Below, piece by piece: positions 44,148 through 53,821 of a stretch of DNA of 64,000 nucleotides. The position numbers and the translations under genes were made by a program. Position 1 is the stretch's first letter; every line of letters starts with the position of its first letter. Origin of the DNA: an uncultured Eubacteriales bacterium (GTDB lineage Bacteria > Bacillota > Clostridia > Peptostreptococcales > Anaerovoracaceae); NCBI GenBank assembly GCA_949285555.1, contig CASDYG010000005.1:1-64000 (forward strand), written 5' to 3'. The notes beneath the pieces were generated by a model. That model made no database searches. It saw only the letters and a list, made by a program, of their open reading frames with translations, and was not told the DNA's origin.

Positions 44148-44333
44148 ACATGACTCCAATCTCCTTTAATTTAATCATTGTAAACTAAAGTCTTTTAATA
44201 GCCCATTGGAATCACCTTCTTCCAATAAATAAAATCCTTAATGGATATGCTAGACCTTAATTTTTCAATTAAGGAGGTTTCACAATGCTAGGTACTACAC
44301 AGCAAATTTTATACTTTCACCTATATTTTACTC

Positions 44334-44558
44334 CTATAAAAATATATATGCAATACACTTGTTACAAAATTTACAATTTTCTATCCCACCACTTGTAGAC
44401 AGTTTTTTTGATAAGCCAGTTTCTCTAATACATTCTGCCTTTATGCCTGTAGGGTTCTTTGCTCGCCAATCCTCAACAATGGACTGCTTTAGCTTGCGAC
44501 CATTGCCAATTTTATTCCAAGTTTTGTTTTGATTAATTTCATCACGCACAAAATTCAT
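44334..44558 (-). pseudogene. Frameshifted HTH protein fragment of mobile-element type
   Basis: The frame reads GRKLKQSIVEDWRAKNPTG, then KAECIRETGLSKK, then diverges at a run of seven A (minus strand, about 44404-44410). In the +1 frame it continues TVYKWWDRKL and stops at 44371. That makes a helix-turn-helix ending GLSKKTVYKWW, common in phage and plasmid proteins. One base appears lost in the A-run. The fragment overlaps the end of the next pseudogene (TAATG). Confidence 0.65.
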
Positions 44559-44791
44559 TATTTTGATATGTTCAGATTGATTTCGATAGTTGCGTTTGTT
44601 GCGTTCAATCCTGAGTCCTGTCTTTTTTCAATCGTATCAATAGGATATCTTACATAACTATCATTAAAGGCTTCTAAAGCGGGGATAACATCATCTTCCG
44701 TGAACGGCTCATTACCTTGATTGTGAACTACCCATTGTCTAAAGCCAATGGGTAGTTCACATTTTAAAAAATGGAAATATGCAAAATCCAT
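44558..44791 (-). pseudogene. N-terminally truncated mobile-element gene next to tRNA-Arg
   Basis: 77 codons: FRQWVVHNQGNEPFTEDDVI, PALEAFNDSYVRYPIDTIEK. It has no convincing ribosome site and begins 16 bp from the 3' end of tRNA-Arg, as if its 5' part were lost when the element integrated or decayed there. It is coupled to the following HTH fragment. Function unknown. Confidence 0.5.
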
Positions 44792-44806
44792 TTTAATTAT
44801 TAAATA

Positions 44807-44883
44807 TGGTGGGACATGAGGGACTTGAACCCCCAGCTTACAGATTCGAAGGCTGTTACTCTATCCAGTTGAGTTAATGTCCC
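44807..44883 (-). tRNA. tRNA-Arg (anticodon TCG)
   Basis: Minus-strand sequence folds as cloverleaf: acceptor GGGACAT/ATGTCCC, D-arm ACTC/GAGT with GGATA in the loop, anticodon loop CTTCGAA (TCG), T-arm GGGGG TTCAAGT CCCTC, discriminator A and encoded CCA (77 nt with CCA). The anticodon stem ACAGC/TCTGT has one C-T mismatch next to the loop. Mobile-element remnants begin 16 bp from its 3' end, so it was probably an integration site. Confidence 0.85.
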
Positions 44884-44932
44884 ATGTAAAATAAATTGAT
44901 TACCTAGACTTAATACATTATAACAAAAATTT

Positions 44933-44958
44933 AAGAATGGCTCAAATGAGCCATTCTT
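44933..44958 (-). terminator. Terminator of the coiled-coil membrane protein gene
   Basis: Perfect stem AAGAATGGCTCA / TGAGCCATTCTT with 2-nt loop and T-rich end on the minus strand. Confidence 0.85.
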
Positions 44959-44975
44959 AATTTTCCATAAATATA

Positions 44976-46475
44976 TTATTTCTTTGCTTTTTCTTTAGCC
45001 TTATCTGCTACTTCCTTGACTTTTTCTTTTGCATCATCAGCCTTTTCTTTTACCTTATCAGCAGCATCCTTGGCCTTTTCTTCTACCTTGTTGGCAGTTT
45101 TTTTCGCTTTATCAGCAGCCTCATCAGCCTTTTTTTCTACCTTTTCTTTTGTGTCCTTGGCCTTGTCAGACGCCTTTTCCTTTACCTCGTCTGCTTTTTT
45201 CTCAACCTTATCGGCTGCCTTCTCAGCTTTTTCTTTTACTTCTTCCTTTTTTTTCTCTACCTTATCCTTAGCTTTCTCAGCCTGTTTCTCGGCATCTTCC
45301 TTTTTATCTGCGGCCTTTTTCTCTACTGCCTCAGCCTTTTCGCTAACCTTTTCAGCGACCTCTTTAACTTTTTCCTCAGCTTTTGTATCCTTATCACCAT
45401 CTGCAGAATCTACTGTATCTTCAGCCTTTTCAGAAAGCTCATCAGCCTTTTCCTTCACTACAGAAGCCACCTGAGCTACAGTACCCTTTACCTTTTCATC
45501 AATATTTATCACATTTGATCCATTTTTAGCAACTTTAGCTTTTTTATTTCTTGAAAGGTATGACATTAAAGTTGCAACGGTCAAAGCAATAGCCGATAAT
45601 AATAACAACCATGCAGTAAATGAAAGGGTAACATATACCCTGCCATATATTAGTTTCATTCCCTCTTCAAATCTATTGTGGAATGTAATTATGTAATATA
45701 CAACAAATATAGTCTGTATTCCTGCTGGAATTAAAGCATAAAGCTGTCTCTTAGTTGCAACAAGAACTGATGCAGCTATTGATGTAGCAATAATTATAAG
45801 TTTTGCAAAACCACCTAGTGCAATTCCTGTTACTCCAAGTATAGAAGCTGGGAACTTCACAAAATCTGTAAATGACAGAATAATGGATAAAATAGCAGTT
45901 CCATATACTAATAAATCTAGTAAAGTAAATGTTCTACCCATTATTACAGCATTCTGACTCTTCAGGTCTTTACCAATATCAGTAAGCTTCTGACCAGCAA
46001 CATCTGCAAGCTCCTCGGCCTTATCTTTAGCCTGTCCAGCTAGCTCTTCTGCCTTGTCCATAGCCTGACCAGCTACTTCAGTCGCCTTATCTTTGAATTC
46101 CTCAGCCTTTTCCTTAGCCTGCTCTGTCATATCAGCTACTTTTTCCTTTGTCTGATCAGTAAGCTCACTCGCCTTTTCTTTGGCATTATCCAATGCTTCG
46201 CTGGCATTTTCCTTTATATCGCTTGCCTTGTCGGAAATTGCTTCCTTAGCATCATTTAGCTTTTCCTTGGTTGAGTCCTTAAGCTCCTCTGCCTTATTGG
46301 TAACAGTTTCCTTTACCTCATTGGCCTTATTAGACACAGCTTCACCTGCCTCCTGTGCCTTCTCCTTTAGCTTACCTGCTTCAGCCTCTGCAGATTTCTT
46401 AGCTTCATCAGCCTTATCTACAATTCCTGATTTTTCCAATTCCTCTTTAAAAGGATTTTTCTTTACTTCACTCAT
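44976..46475 (-). CDS. LEA/apolipoprotein-like coiled-coil protein with central membrane domain
   Basis: 499 aa. Residues about 1-170 and 345-499 are Lys/Glu/Ala/Asp-rich, nearly free of aromatics and Gly/Pro, with 11-residue periodicity (KEKA-EE-KDKA units, DKAEELAGQAKDKAEELA), as in group-3 LEA and apolipoprotein-type amphipathic helices. Between them four hydrophobic helices (about 185-330) anchor it in the membrane. The family is unknown to me; a membrane-surface shield, stress or cell-shape role is possible. The start is set at the ATG with GGGAG 7 nt before it. Monocistronic with a terminator. Confidence 0.75.
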   Translation of the reverse strand: MSEVKKNPFKEELEKSGIVDKADEAKKSAEAEAGKLKEKAQEAGEAVSNKANEVKETVTNKAEELKDSTKEKLNDAKEAISDKASDIKENASEALDNAKEKASELTDQTKEKVADMTEQAKEKAEEFKDKATEVAGQAMDKAEELAGQAKDKAEELADVAGQKLTDIGKDLKSQNAVIMGRTFTLLDLLVYGTAILSIILSFTDFVKFPASILGVTGIALGGFAKLIIIATSIAASVLVATKRQLYALIPAGIQTIFVVYYIITFHNRFEEGMKLIYGRVYVTLSFTAWLLLLSAIALTVATLMSYLSRNKKAKVAKNGSNVINIDEKVKGTVAQVASVVKEKADELSEKAEDTVDSADGDKDTKAEEKVKEVAEKVSEKAEAVEKKAADKKEDAEKQAEKAKDKVEKKKEEVKEKAEKAADKVEKKADEVKEKASDKAKDTKEKVEKKADEAADKAKKTANKVEEKAKDAADKVKEKADDAKEKVKEVADKAKEKAKK

Positions 46476-46710
46476 ATTCATACTCCCTATTTTATTTGTT
46501 CCTATTATAGCATTTTATCAGATGAATTTCCAGCCAAAACACCTTATTTTTCAATGTGTATTCTTCTACTATTTATTTTCCATTATCAAAACAATCCTTA
46601 ATTACGGAGATTAAGATTACACATAATGTACGATTTTCATATGATATTTTCCAGTAATGTGCATGAAAATATGACTATCATGCCTAAAAGATTCATGTTT
46701 TAATGCAACA

Positions 46711-47673
46711 TCACTTGCTTAAAACTTCAACTAAATTGTAGAGATCCAAGTCAACCTCTCTCTTCTGTCTCAGAGCCTCTTCAAGATCGACACCAATTAT
46801 TTGACCTCCAATTTCACCTATTGCCTTTGGTCCAGTATAATTGGCCAGCACTTCAATTGCTCTTGCTCCACACCTTGTAGCTAGTAGTCTGTCTCTCAGC
46901 GTTGGAGACCCACCTCTCTGTAAATACGATAGCACGACCATTCTACTTTCCTTCATAGTTCTGCTCTTAATCACCTCTACCAGCTCTGGTCCTTTAATTT
47001 CTGCACCCTCAGCCACTACAATAATGCTGTGGGTCTTTCCATTATTGGCATCAATAATGATTTTTTTACATACATCGTCAATATCTACTGGTATCTCTGG
47101 AATCAGTACTCTCTCTGCACCTCCAGCTACAGCTGAATATAAGGCAATATCTCCACATCCCCTGCCCATTACTTGTATAATTGTTGTTCGTTCATGTGAC
47201 GAAGATGTATCTCGAATTGAACTTATTCCTCTAATTACGGTATTTACGGCAGTATCAAAGCCTATTGTAAAATCCGTATAGCCTAGATCATTATCAATGG
47301 TTCCTGGAAGGCCTACTACAGCTATCCCCCTATTAGCTAGAGCCAGTGCTCCATGAAGAGAACCATCTCCTCCTATTACTACAAGTCCATCCAGATCAAA
47401 TGTCTCAATTATATTTACCGCCTTGTCCAGCCCTTCATCTGTGGTGAATTCTTGGCTTCTGGCAGTTTTGAGGATAGTTCCACCCCTTTGCATTATATCT
47501 GCTACATCCTCGCCATACATTCTCTTAATGTCACCTTCCAACAGGCCCTCATAGCCTCTGTAGATGCCATACATCTCAAAGCCTCTATCTATTCCGCATC
47601 TAATTACTGACCTGATGGCGGCATTCATTCCTGGTGCGTCACCGCCACTGGTTAAGACTCCATATCTTGGCAT
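46711..47673 (-). CDS. pfkA: 6-phosphofructokinase
   Basis: 320 aa. Commits fructose 6-phosphate to glycolysis. ATP-site GGDAPGMNA and GGDGSLHGA, and substrate motif PGTIDNDLGYTD with the catalytic Asp, are intact; the GGDG form with Gly at the ATP site indicates the ATP-dependent type. The start lies within the last 22 nt of dnaE, so the two are coupled. Confidence 0.97.
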   Translation of the reverse strand: MPRYGVLTSGGDAPGMNAAIRSVIRCGIDRGFEMYGIYRGYEGLLEGDIKRMYGEDVADIMQRGGTILKTARSQEFTTDEGLDKAVNIIETFDLDGLVVIGGDGSLHGALALANRGIAVVGLPGTIDNDLGYTDFTIGFDTAVNTVIRGISSIRDTSSSHERTTIIQVMGRGCGDIALYSAVAGGAERVLIPEIPVDIDDVCKKIIIDANNGKTHSIIVVAEGAEIKGPELVEVIKSRTMKESRMVVLSYLQRGGSPTLRDRLLATRCGARAIEVLANYTGPKAIGEIGGQIIGVDLEEALRQKREVDLDLYNLVEVLSK

Positions 47674-50600
47674 TTTACATTTTCCTTTCCTAGGATATCC
47701 ACGAGGGTTAGCTCCAGTCCATAACTATAGAACAAGCCTTTATTTTTCCCCGTTCCTATTATACTTCCATCCTTTTTATAAATTCTTACTACACTCTTGC
47801 CTCTATTAAGATGAAAAACCTTGGCCAGCTTCGCTAGAAGTTCTTCTTCATCTCCATCATGTGGAATACGCAATTTTATTGACTTTTCCACTTCATTTAG
47901 CCCCATTAAGTCAACCTCTAGTTCTTCTAACAGGGTGACCTTATCGACTATAACTGATGCAGATGCTTCTTCTTTATAGTTTACATTTCCTTCCACTAAT
48001 ATAATTGCATCCTTTTCAATAGTGGCTCTATTTTGTGCAAAGGCATCAGGGAAGAAAATCAATTCTACCGTTCCCTTCAGGTCTTCCATATTGGCAAATG
48101 ACATAAGCTGATTTGTCTTTTGAGTGGTGAAAATTCGTTTTGAGGTAATAATTCCAGCAATCCTTACTTTAGCTCCATCCTTGTGTGTTCTTTCTGCTGA
48201 CTCATCATTACCTTTATTTATTTCATCACTATAGGCCGTCACAGATTTTTCTATGATGTCCTTAAATCTCCACAATGGATGACCTGATACATATACTCCA
48301 AGCATTTCCTTTTCCATAGTAAGCAGTCTATCTTCACTGTACTCTTTAATGTTTGGAAGAGGATGAGCCTTTCTGGCTACTTCCATTACTTCTTTATTCA
48401 TCGAGAAAAAGGAAAACTGTTCCGCGCTATTACCATTATTTCTTTTCTGCTGTTCTTCCATAAGCTCTTCATATATTGCCATACACTGCGATCTTGTATG
48501 CCCCAGACAATCCAGTGCTCCGGCTTTAATCAAGCTTTCCATAGCTCTTTTATTGATTTTCGAAACATCCAGATTTTCAAAAAATTCAAATATATTTGTG
48601 GGAACTCCGTGTACTTTTCTAGCCTCTATAATAGCATCTATGGCGGCAGCGCCAACATTTTTTACACACAAGAGTCCAAAGCTTATCCTGCCCTCATTAG
48701 CCTGAAAACGGTGCAGTCCCACATTCACGGAAGGTTTATCTACAGTTATACCCATTTCACGGCAATTAGTTATGTATTTATTAATTTGACTGCTATCACC
48801 CATTACTGACGAAAGAAGGGCTGCCATAAATTCAGTTGGATAATAATATTTTAGATATGCAGTTTGATAAGCAATCACTCCATATGCTACTGCGTGACTT
48901 TTGTTAAAAGCGTATTCAGCAAAGGTTTCCATTTGTGCAAATATCTCCTCTGCTGCATTTAAGCTGATACCACGCCTTAGGCACCCATCTATTTCCCACT
49001 GCCCATCTTCATTTTGCTTGCCATAAATAAAATAGTTTCTCTCCTGACGCATAACATCAGCCTTCTTTTTACTCATAGCTCGTCTAACTATATCCGCCTG
49101 CCCATAGCTATATCCGGCTAATTTTCTAACTATTTCCATTACCTGCTCCTGATACACAATGCAACCATATGTCACATTTAGAATAGGCGCAAGCTCTGGT
49201 GTAATATATTTGATTGCGTGTCTGTCCTTTTTGTTGTTTATATATGTCGGAATAGAATCCATAGGTCCTGGCCTGTAAAGTGATATTCCCGCAACAATAT
49301 CCTCAAAGCATGACGGTCTTAAATTCTTCATGAACTGGGTCATACCAATAGATTCAAGCTGAAATACTCCTTGCGTATTTCCTTTAGAAATCATTTCATA
49401 AATATTATGGTCATCATATTCCAGTTTGGAAAAATCTATTTTTTTACCATGATTGGTTTCTATCATTTGAAGTGCATCTCGGATAACAGTGAGATTTCTA
49501 AGACCCAAAAAGTCCATTTTTAGGAGTCCCAGCTCTTCAATGGTAGTCATGTTAAACTGAGTAGCAACAATCTTGTCAGACATATAAAGTGGTACATATT
49601 CGTCTAATGCTTTGCGAGATATAACTACACCTGCCGCATGTGTTGAGGCATGTCTTGGCATCCCTTCAATAGCCATGGCTGTATCTAATAAAAGCCTTAC
49701 TTCATCTGAAGACTCATACTCTCTTCGCAGCTCACCATTTATTTTCATTGCCTTTTCAATTGTTATACCCGGGCTTTGAGGTACCAGCTTGGCAATCTTA
49801 TCTGCCTCATTATATGGAATACTCATGGCCCTTGCAACATCACGAATAGCCGCCCTTGCCTTCATTGTTCCAAAGGTTATTATCTGAGAAACCTTGTCTG
49901 CACCATATTTTTCTACAACATAGTCTATAACCTCTCCTCGCCTCTCAATACAAAAATCTATATCTATATCAGGCATACTTACACGCTCTTCATTTAAAAA
50001 ACGTTCAAAGATTAGTCCATGCTTTATTGGATCAACATCAGTTATTCCAAGCGTATATGCCACAAGGCTTCCCGCAGCAGATCCTCTGCCTGGTCCAACC
50101 ATAATATTATTGTCCCTTGCAAATTTAATAAAATCCCAGACTATTAGAAAATATTCGATGAATCCCATGCTTGAAATGACCTTAATTTCCTTTTTTAGCC
50201 TGTCCATATACTTATGCTTTTCATCGCCATATCTATATGCCAGCCCCTCTTCACACAGGTACTGTAGATACTGTAGCTTGTCGAACCCAGCTGGTACCTC
50301 AAATTCAGGCAAATGATAATTTCCAAACTCAAGCTCAACCTGGCATCTTTTTGCAATTTTCTCCGTATTTGATATGGCTTCTATATCATCTGGAAAAAGC
50401 TGAATCATTTCTTTAGGAGATTTTAAATAGAATTCCTCACCTGGATATCTCATTCTATTGGGATCATCTATAGTAGTAGCTGTTTGTATAGCAAGTAGTA
50501 CATCATGATACTTGGCATCATCTTTGGTAACATAATGAACATCATTTGTAACCACCAGTGGAATGTTAGTCTCTTCACTGATCTGTCTTAGCCAGTTATT

Positions 50601-51152
50601 TACAAATTCATCCTCGCTAGTTCCATGATTTTGCATTTCAAGGAAAAAATTACCATGTCCAAATATGTTCTCATATTCTATCGCCGCCTGCTTAGCTGCA
50701 TTGTAATTTCTAGCCAGTATAAGATTTGCCACTTTACCAGCCATACAGGCTGACAGTGCAATGAGTCCTTCATGATATTTTTCAAGGAGCTCTTGATCTA
50801 TCCTTGGCTTATAGTAAAAGCCTTCCGTAAATCCTCTACTAACAAGCTTCATCAAATTCTTATAGCCTTGCTCATTTTCAGCCAAAAGTACAAGATGATA
50901 AGGTTTTTTTGCCTGCACATCATGGTTTAGCCTACTTCCGTCGGCTTCATATACCTCACAGCCTAAAATAGGATGGATACCATTACTTAAACACTCCTTG
51001 TAGAAATCCACCACTCCAAACATCACTCCATGGTCTGTAATGGCCAAAGAGTCCATCCCAAGTTCCTTTGCTTTTTTTACTACTTTTTTTATTTGAGCAG
51101 CACCATCCAGAAGACTATATTCTGAATGCAAATGCAAATGTGTAAAAGCCAT
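47652..51152 (-). CDS. dnaE: DNA polymerase III alpha subunit
   Basis: 1166 aa, C-family replicative polymerase. N-terminal PHP domain (HLHSEYSLLDGAAQ), polymerase core with PDIDIDFC catalytic Asp residues and GPGRGSAAGSLVAY, helix-hairpin-helix (ISLYRPGPM) and a C-terminal OB fold (VRIAGIITSKRIFTTQKTN). In Firmicutes DnaE extends primers for PolC. Followed by pfkA with a 22-nt overlap, a common clostridial order. Confidence 0.97.
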   Translation of the reverse strand: MAFTHLHLHSEYSLLDGAAQIKKVVKKAKELGMDSLAITDHGVMFGVVDFYKECLSNGIHPILGCEVYEADGSRLNHDVQAKKPYHLVLLAENEQGYKNLMKLVSRGFTEGFYYKPRIDQELLEKYHEGLIALSACMAGKVANLILARNYNAAKQAAIEYENIFGHGNFFLEMQNHGTSEDEFVNNWLRQISEETNIPLVVTNDVHYVTKDDAKYHDVLLAIQTATTIDDPNRMRYPGEEFYLKSPKEMIQLFPDDIEAISNTEKIAKRCQVELEFGNYHLPEFEVPAGFDKLQYLQYLCEEGLAYRYGDEKHKYMDRLKKEIKVISSMGFIEYFLIVWDFIKFARDNNIMVGPGRGSAAGSLVAYTLGITDVDPIKHGLIFERFLNEERVSMPDIDIDFCIERRGEVIDYVVEKYGADKVSQIITFGTMKARAAIRDVARAMSIPYNEADKIAKLVPQSPGITIEKAMKINGELRREYESSDEVRLLLDTAMAIEGMPRHASTHAAGVVISRKALDEYVPLYMSDKIVATQFNMTTIEELGLLKMDFLGLRNLTVIRDALQMIETNHGKKIDFSKLEYDDHNIYEMISKGNTQGVFQLESIGMTQFMKNLRPSCFEDIVAGISLYRPGPMDSIPTYINNKKDRHAIKYITPELAPILNVTYGCIVYQEQVMEIVRKLAGYSYGQADIVRRAMSKKKADVMRQERNYFIYGKQNEDGQWEIDGCLRRGISLNAAEEIFAQMETFAEYAFNKSHAVAYGVIAYQTAYLKYYYPTEFMAALLSSVMGDSSQINKYITNCREMGITVDKPSVNVGLHRFQANEGRISFGLLCVKNVGAAAIDAIIEARKVHGVPTNIFEFFENLDVSKINKRAMESLIKAGALDCLGHTRSQCMAIYEELMEEQQKRNNGNSAEQFSFFSMNKEVMEVARKAHPLPNIKEYSEDRLLTMEKEMLGVYVSGHPLWRFKDIIEKSVTAYSDEINKGNDESAERTHKDGAKVRIAGIITSKRIFTTQKTNQLMSFANMEDLKGTVELIFFPDAFAQNRATIEKDAIILVEGNVNYKEEASASVIVDKVTLLEELEVDLMGLNEVEKSIKLRIPHDGDEEELLAKLAKVFHLNRGKSVVRIYKKDGSIIGTGKNKGLFYSYGLELTLVDILGKENVKCQDMES

Positions 51153-51282
51153 TTATGTCCTTTCTGCTGTGTGGTTTCAATAGCTTGAGTATTCCACTGT
51201 AGCTAATTAAATTTCAATTTATATTATATCACAGTATTTTAAAAGTGTCTTTTTCAGTGTATACTAAAATAAGGAGGAAATT

Positions 51283-52392
51283 ATGGATCCAAGAGTAAAA
51301 AAATTATCGAATCTTTTAGTTAACTATTCCTGTAAGCTTAAGCCCGGAGAGAAAGTTCTTATAGACTTTGAGGGAGAGGAAACAAAACCTCTAATCAGGC
51401 AGCTTATCAAGGATGTATATAAGGCAGGAGCTTTGCCATATTACACTGTCCGTGACAGTATGCTTACTCGCGAAATTATGCTAAGCTGCAGTGAGGAGCA
51501 GATTAAGTTTATGGATGAATGTACACTTAGACAAATGGAGGGAATGGATGCCTATATTGCAGTACGCGCTGGCAATAATGTGTCTGAGCTTGCTGATGTA
51601 CCTTCTGAGAAGTTACAAATGTACTACAAGCTGACCGCCCCTACTTTAGACTACAGAGTAAATAAAACAAAATGGGTTGTTCTTCGTTATCCTAATCCAT
51701 CCATGGCACAGCTGGCTTCTACAAGTCAGGAAGCCTTTGAGGATTTTTATTTTGATGTTTGTACCTTAGATTATGGCAAGATGAGTAAAGCGATGGATGC
51801 ACTGGTTGATCTTATGAATCGAACCGATAAAGTTAGGATAACTGCTCCTGGAACTGACTTAACTTTTTCCATTAAAGGTATTGGCGCAATAAAATGTGAT
51901 GGAGAGCGTAATATTCCAGATGGAGAAGTATATACAGCTCCTGTCAGAGAGTCTATGAATGGTGTTATTTCCTACAATACTCAATCTGAAGAGCAAGGCT
52001 TTACTTATGAAAATATTCGCTTTGAAATAAAGGATGGTAAAATAATAAAGGCTACTGCTAATAACAACGAAAAGATAAATGCTATACTTGACACTGATGA
52101 AGGTGCAAGGTACTTCGGTGAATTTGCCATTGGGGTAAATCCTTACGTGCTTCACCCTATGAAAGACACATTATTCGATGAGAAAATAGCAGGATCAATA
52201 CACCTGACACCTGGTAGATGCTACGAGGATGCTTATAACGGCAATATATCCGCCATTCACTGGGATCTGGTCTTAATTCAGCGTGCTGATTATGGTGGCG
52301 GCGAAATCTATTTTGATGATAGACTTATAAGAAAGGATGGTATTTTTGTAATTCCGGAGCTAGAGGGGTTAAATCCAGAAAACTTGAAATAA
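51283..52392 (+). CDS. Aminopeptidase, M29 (thermophilic metalloprotease) family
   Basis: 369 aa. Starts DPRVKKLSNLLVNYSCKLKPGE, typical of M29; the metal and catalytic region includes GERNIPDGEVYTAPV and GYNGNI-like DAYNGNISAIHWDLVL. It removes N-terminal amino acids from peptides in the cytoplasm. Its divergent neighbour is dnaE; it is followed by a terminator. Full length. Confidence 0.93.
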   Translation: MDPRVKKLSNLLVNYSCKLKPGEKVLIDFEGEETKPLIRQLIKDVYKAGALPYYTVRDSMLTREIMLSCSEEQIKFMDECTLRQMEGMDAYIAVRAGNNVSELADVPSEKLQMYYKLTAPTLDYRVNKTKWVVLRYPNPSMAQLASTSQEAFEDFYFDVCTLDYGKMSKAMDALVDLMNRTDKVRITAPGTDLTFSIKGIGAIKCDGERNIPDGEVYTAPVRESMNGVISYNTQSEEQGFTYENIRFEIKDGKIIKATANNNEKINAILDTDEGARYFGEFAIGVNPYVLHPMKDTLFDEKIAGSIHLTPGRCYEDAYNGNISAIHWDLVLIQRADYGGGEIYFDDRLIRKDGIFVIPELEGLNPENLK

Positions 52393-52418
52393 ATAGTTTA
52401 TACAAAACACAAAAATTT

Positions 52419-52486
52419 AGACTACGAAGCTTAATCTAATGGAAGGGTGCACTTTTCCATCATATCTCGCTTAGTAGTCTTTTTTT
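52419..52486 (+). terminator. Terminator of the M29 gene
   Basis: Outer stem AGACTACGAAGC / GCTTAGTAGTCT with an inner TGGAA/TTCCA hairpin; T-run at the right end. Confidence 0.75.
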
Positions 52487-52517
52487 GTATATACTACATT
52501 TTTACTCTAAATCTAAA

Positions 52518-53357
52518 TCATCCTAAAATTTCATGAAGTATTCTATGCCAGTTCCTCTTTGCCATATCCATAATTTCATAGTGTGAAAAGCCAGCCTTTC
52601 TAAGCTCCATAAGCAGATTTGGAATCTTGCTCGCATCTTCAAAGCCCTTAGTATATGATGTATCTTGATTGCTATATGAAGACATACCCTGTGGATCTAA
52701 AAATTCAAAAAAGTCAAATCCAAATCCAATATGCTGTGTTCCAATTTTCTCTGCAATATAAATAATATGTTTCACTAAATGCGTTAGATCTTGCTTGCTT
52801 TCATCCTGGCTGACAAAGAGATTAAAAGAATTTATGCCAACAAGACCATTTATTTCCTTTATGGCAATTAGCTGCTCATCTGTCAGATTTCTAGCTGCAT
52901 CGCTAAGTCTTTTAGCATTAGAATGAGAGGCTACTATTGGCCTGGTTACAATATTCATAACATCCCAAAAGGATTTTTCATTGAGATGAGATACATTAAC
53001 GAGCATATTAAGCTCTTCCATAAGCTTAATCGCCTTCTTTCCATATTTTGTTATACCAAGACTTGGATTTCCAGCTACACCTGTTGCTAATTCATTTTCT
53101 TCGTTCCATGTGAGCATGCCATGTACCGCACCTAGCTCATGTAATCTTTCGATTTTGCCAAAGTCTTTACCTATGTATGACAAACCCTCTAACCCAATAA
53201 AGACATATATTTTCCCATCTTCTTTTGCCTTATTTGCCTCAGTTATGTTTCGAACTATACGAAAGCCCTCTGCTTCCCTCATTTCATAATTTATTGCACA
53301 GATTATTTGGTCAGCTCTATTATTCGGATATGACTTTCTCCAAAATGATACAAACAT
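52518..53357 (-). pseudogene. C-terminal part of a split M19 (renal/membrane) dipeptidase
   Basis: The frame carries M19 motifs FIGLEGLSYIG, GMLTWNEENELATGV, LVNVSHLNEKSFWDV, VASHSNAKRL and HIGFGFDFFEFL, but lacks the N-terminal HxD zinc motif. That motif is found at 59463-59622 on the same strand. Joining the two parts just before PNNRADQII gives a continuous family sequence (PPYDN-PNNRAD). The gene was therefore broken at about 53329 by a 6.1-kb insertion. Its first about ten codons here are foreign and there is no ribosome site. Confidence 0.88.
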
Positions 53358-53821
53358 CTACACCTATTACTTCTCAAAGTGCCTAAAATAAAGGCTTTTA
53401 TTAAATTGAAAATCCGACAAAAAAATCGTTGAAATCTGGCAGATCTGAAGCTAGTTTTTTTAATTTTTAGGGTGTTTTATTGAAGTGTAAGGGTGTCAAG
53501 ATTAGCATAGGAGTGTGTATTAGAATCTTTAAATTTAAAATTTAGTAATGTTTAAGTTCGCTTTTATGTTCCATGTGGAGACAGCCTGTCTGCTGTCAAA
53601 AAAATACAAATAAACAACTGAAAAACGTTGAAATCAAGGGATTCTGATAACTGAGCCGTAAGGGATAAGTATCCGGTATCTCTGTTAAATAGAAAAATAC
53701 AGTAGTTCTATAGTCTGACTTTGAATAGGGTGGAGTTCAGAAACTACTTTTTGAGGTGTTGAGTGAATAGGACTATTGCAACGAAAGATGTTATTATACA
53801 AAGGAAAGATGGTATGAGTGT
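53331..53821. other. Non-coding left end of the insertion
   Basis: No supported gene. A motif AAAAA-CGTTGAAATC-GG-TCTGA occurs twice, near 53425-53452 and 53620-53648, and GACAG...CTGTC (about 53580-53598) may form a hairpin. These could be element-end or regulatory sequences. Confidence 0.45.

Noticed and set aside
44285..44398. 37-codon frame (starts MLGTTQQ) behind a good AAGGAGG site
   Set aside because: It runs antisense through the frameshifted HTH fragment and has no recognisable product; probably the start of a gene cut off by recombination.
45016..45474. Ser/Phe/Ala-rich 152-codon plus-strand frame
   Set aside because: It is the antisense of the Lys/Glu/Ala repeats of the LEA-like protein, whose codon bias keeps the opposite frame open.
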